A stretch of 64,000 nt of DNA, taken from contig JACKHG010000002.1 of the NCBI GenBank assembly GCA_020639115.1, forward strand, positions 248,001-312,000, in the 5' to 3' direction. This document shows positions 63,490-64,000 of this stretch, in pieces; within the stretch, counting starts at the first letter, position 1, and each line of letters starts with the position of its first letter. Both the position numbers and the translations under genes were made by a program. The DNA comes from Phycisphaerales bacterium (lineage in GTDB: Bacteria; Planctomycetota; Phycisphaerae; UBA1845). The notes below the pieces were generated by a model. That model did not search any database, had not been told where the DNA came from, and worked only from the letters and a program-made list of their open reading frames with translations.

Positions 63490-64000
63490 ACGAGCGACTT
63501 GCAGGTGAGAGACGCTGCGGGCAACAGCAAGTGAGCGCCTGGGCGCAGCCGCGACCGAATCGAGCATCTGCAATGTGCGCAGAGTTCACTTCTCGGTCCT
63601 GGGGTTGTCCTTGTGGCCGGTGAGGATGATGGCCTTGAGGGCTTCCCGGGTGGCTTCCTCGAGCGCGGACTTGGCTGCGAGCGCTTCGACGAGGTCGACC
63701 CGAGCGCCGGTGCCGCGGTGTATATTCGATCGGTTTTGTAAATGCAGGATCGACAGGGGGTTGCATCGGGCTGGGCGGTGGTTCGCGAGGCGATCCGGCG
63801 GGCACGGGAAGAACCGCACGGCGCATGGAGTTCGCGGTATCGATGTCCCTCGAGGGGGCTGCGGATTCTTAATCGCGTCGGCTTCCGTCCGACACATTTG
63901 ATCGGCGCGACTCGGCTCGGTAGGGTCAGGGCTTTGCCGAGGGGCGTCCGGGGCCCGCGGTGACCGTGCTGCGCCTGCATTTCTGCGGCTCGGGCCTGAG
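63490..64000. other. Right-hand end, no convincing gene
   Basis: 511 bp to the window edge without a reliable gene. On the minus strand, 63586-63720 encodes a well-formed 40-residue tail (VDLVEALAAKSALEEATREA, then LKAIILTGHKDNPRTEK) that could be the C-terminus of a degraded gene, since sensible sequence stops upstream of it. Not enough remains to identify it. Confidence 0.35.

Overview
This window is about 64 kb of high-GC bacterial DNA that reads as a planctomycete chromosome (Planctomycetota, class not resolvable). The signs are: very large secreted proteins ending in dockerin-like calcium repeats, a PEP-CTERM protein, small membrane proteins with CxYCGYDLRG-type zinc ribbons, an ECF sigma factor beside a TPR-carrying Ser/Thr kinase, a PilM operon of planctomycete type, and many GC-rich intergenic repeats. 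No rRNA, tRNA, CRISPR array or replication origin was found.

Layout. 1-540 is the end of a PIG-L family deacetylase. 541-5,740 is an accessory stretch of lower GC: three small proteins of unknown function or with an HNH domain, a 19-bp tandem repeat, and a group II intron with its maturase. 5,740-11,210 holds palindromic repeats, two zinc-ribbon membrane proteins, a glycan-synthesis pair (glycosyltransferase-like protein plus SAM methyltransferase) and an orphan DNA methyltransferase. 11,384-15,856 is a forward run: metallophosphoesterase, the membrane insertase YidC and a solute-binding lipoprotein. 15,903-21,885 is a four-gene reverse operon built around PilM that resembles a reduced type II secretion / type IV pilus inner-membrane platform. 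A hybrid histidine kinase follows (22,515-24,830).

25,277-40,293 is a forward block of exported proteins: a promoter and structured leader with an internal terminator, a 1,374-residue DUF11/dockerin protein, a PEP-CTERM protein, a 1,971-residue subtilisin-like protease, a frameshifted pyroglutamyl-peptidase-like protein sharing modules with the protease, and a MuiA-family protein. 40,461-49,626 contains a large BNR/VPS10-like repeat protein, a Clp N-domain gene broken by an amber codon, two small unknown genes, a P3-type proton ATPase and a HEAT-repeat protein, separated by tandem repeats and hairpins.

49,828-55,477 is the most coherent regulatory unit: a sensor kinase and an NtrC-type sigma-54 activator face a consensus sigma-54 promoter (TGGCAC-N5-TTGC, 52,365-52,379) that precedes two stand-alone receiver proteins and a DegP/HtrA protease. 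This looks like a self-contained envelope-stress circuit. The window ends with a VOC protein, a receiver lacking its phospho-acceptor Asp, a secreted dockerin protein, and the ECF sigma / Ser-Thr kinase pair (59,348-63,489).

The strongest candidates for something undescribed are the sigma-54 circuit, the attenuator-like leader at 25,277-25,413, the dispersed TTACGGGCGCGG repeat family (which supplies a stop codon to one gene and has duplicated the end of another), and the dockerin-linked, frameshifted C15-like protein.
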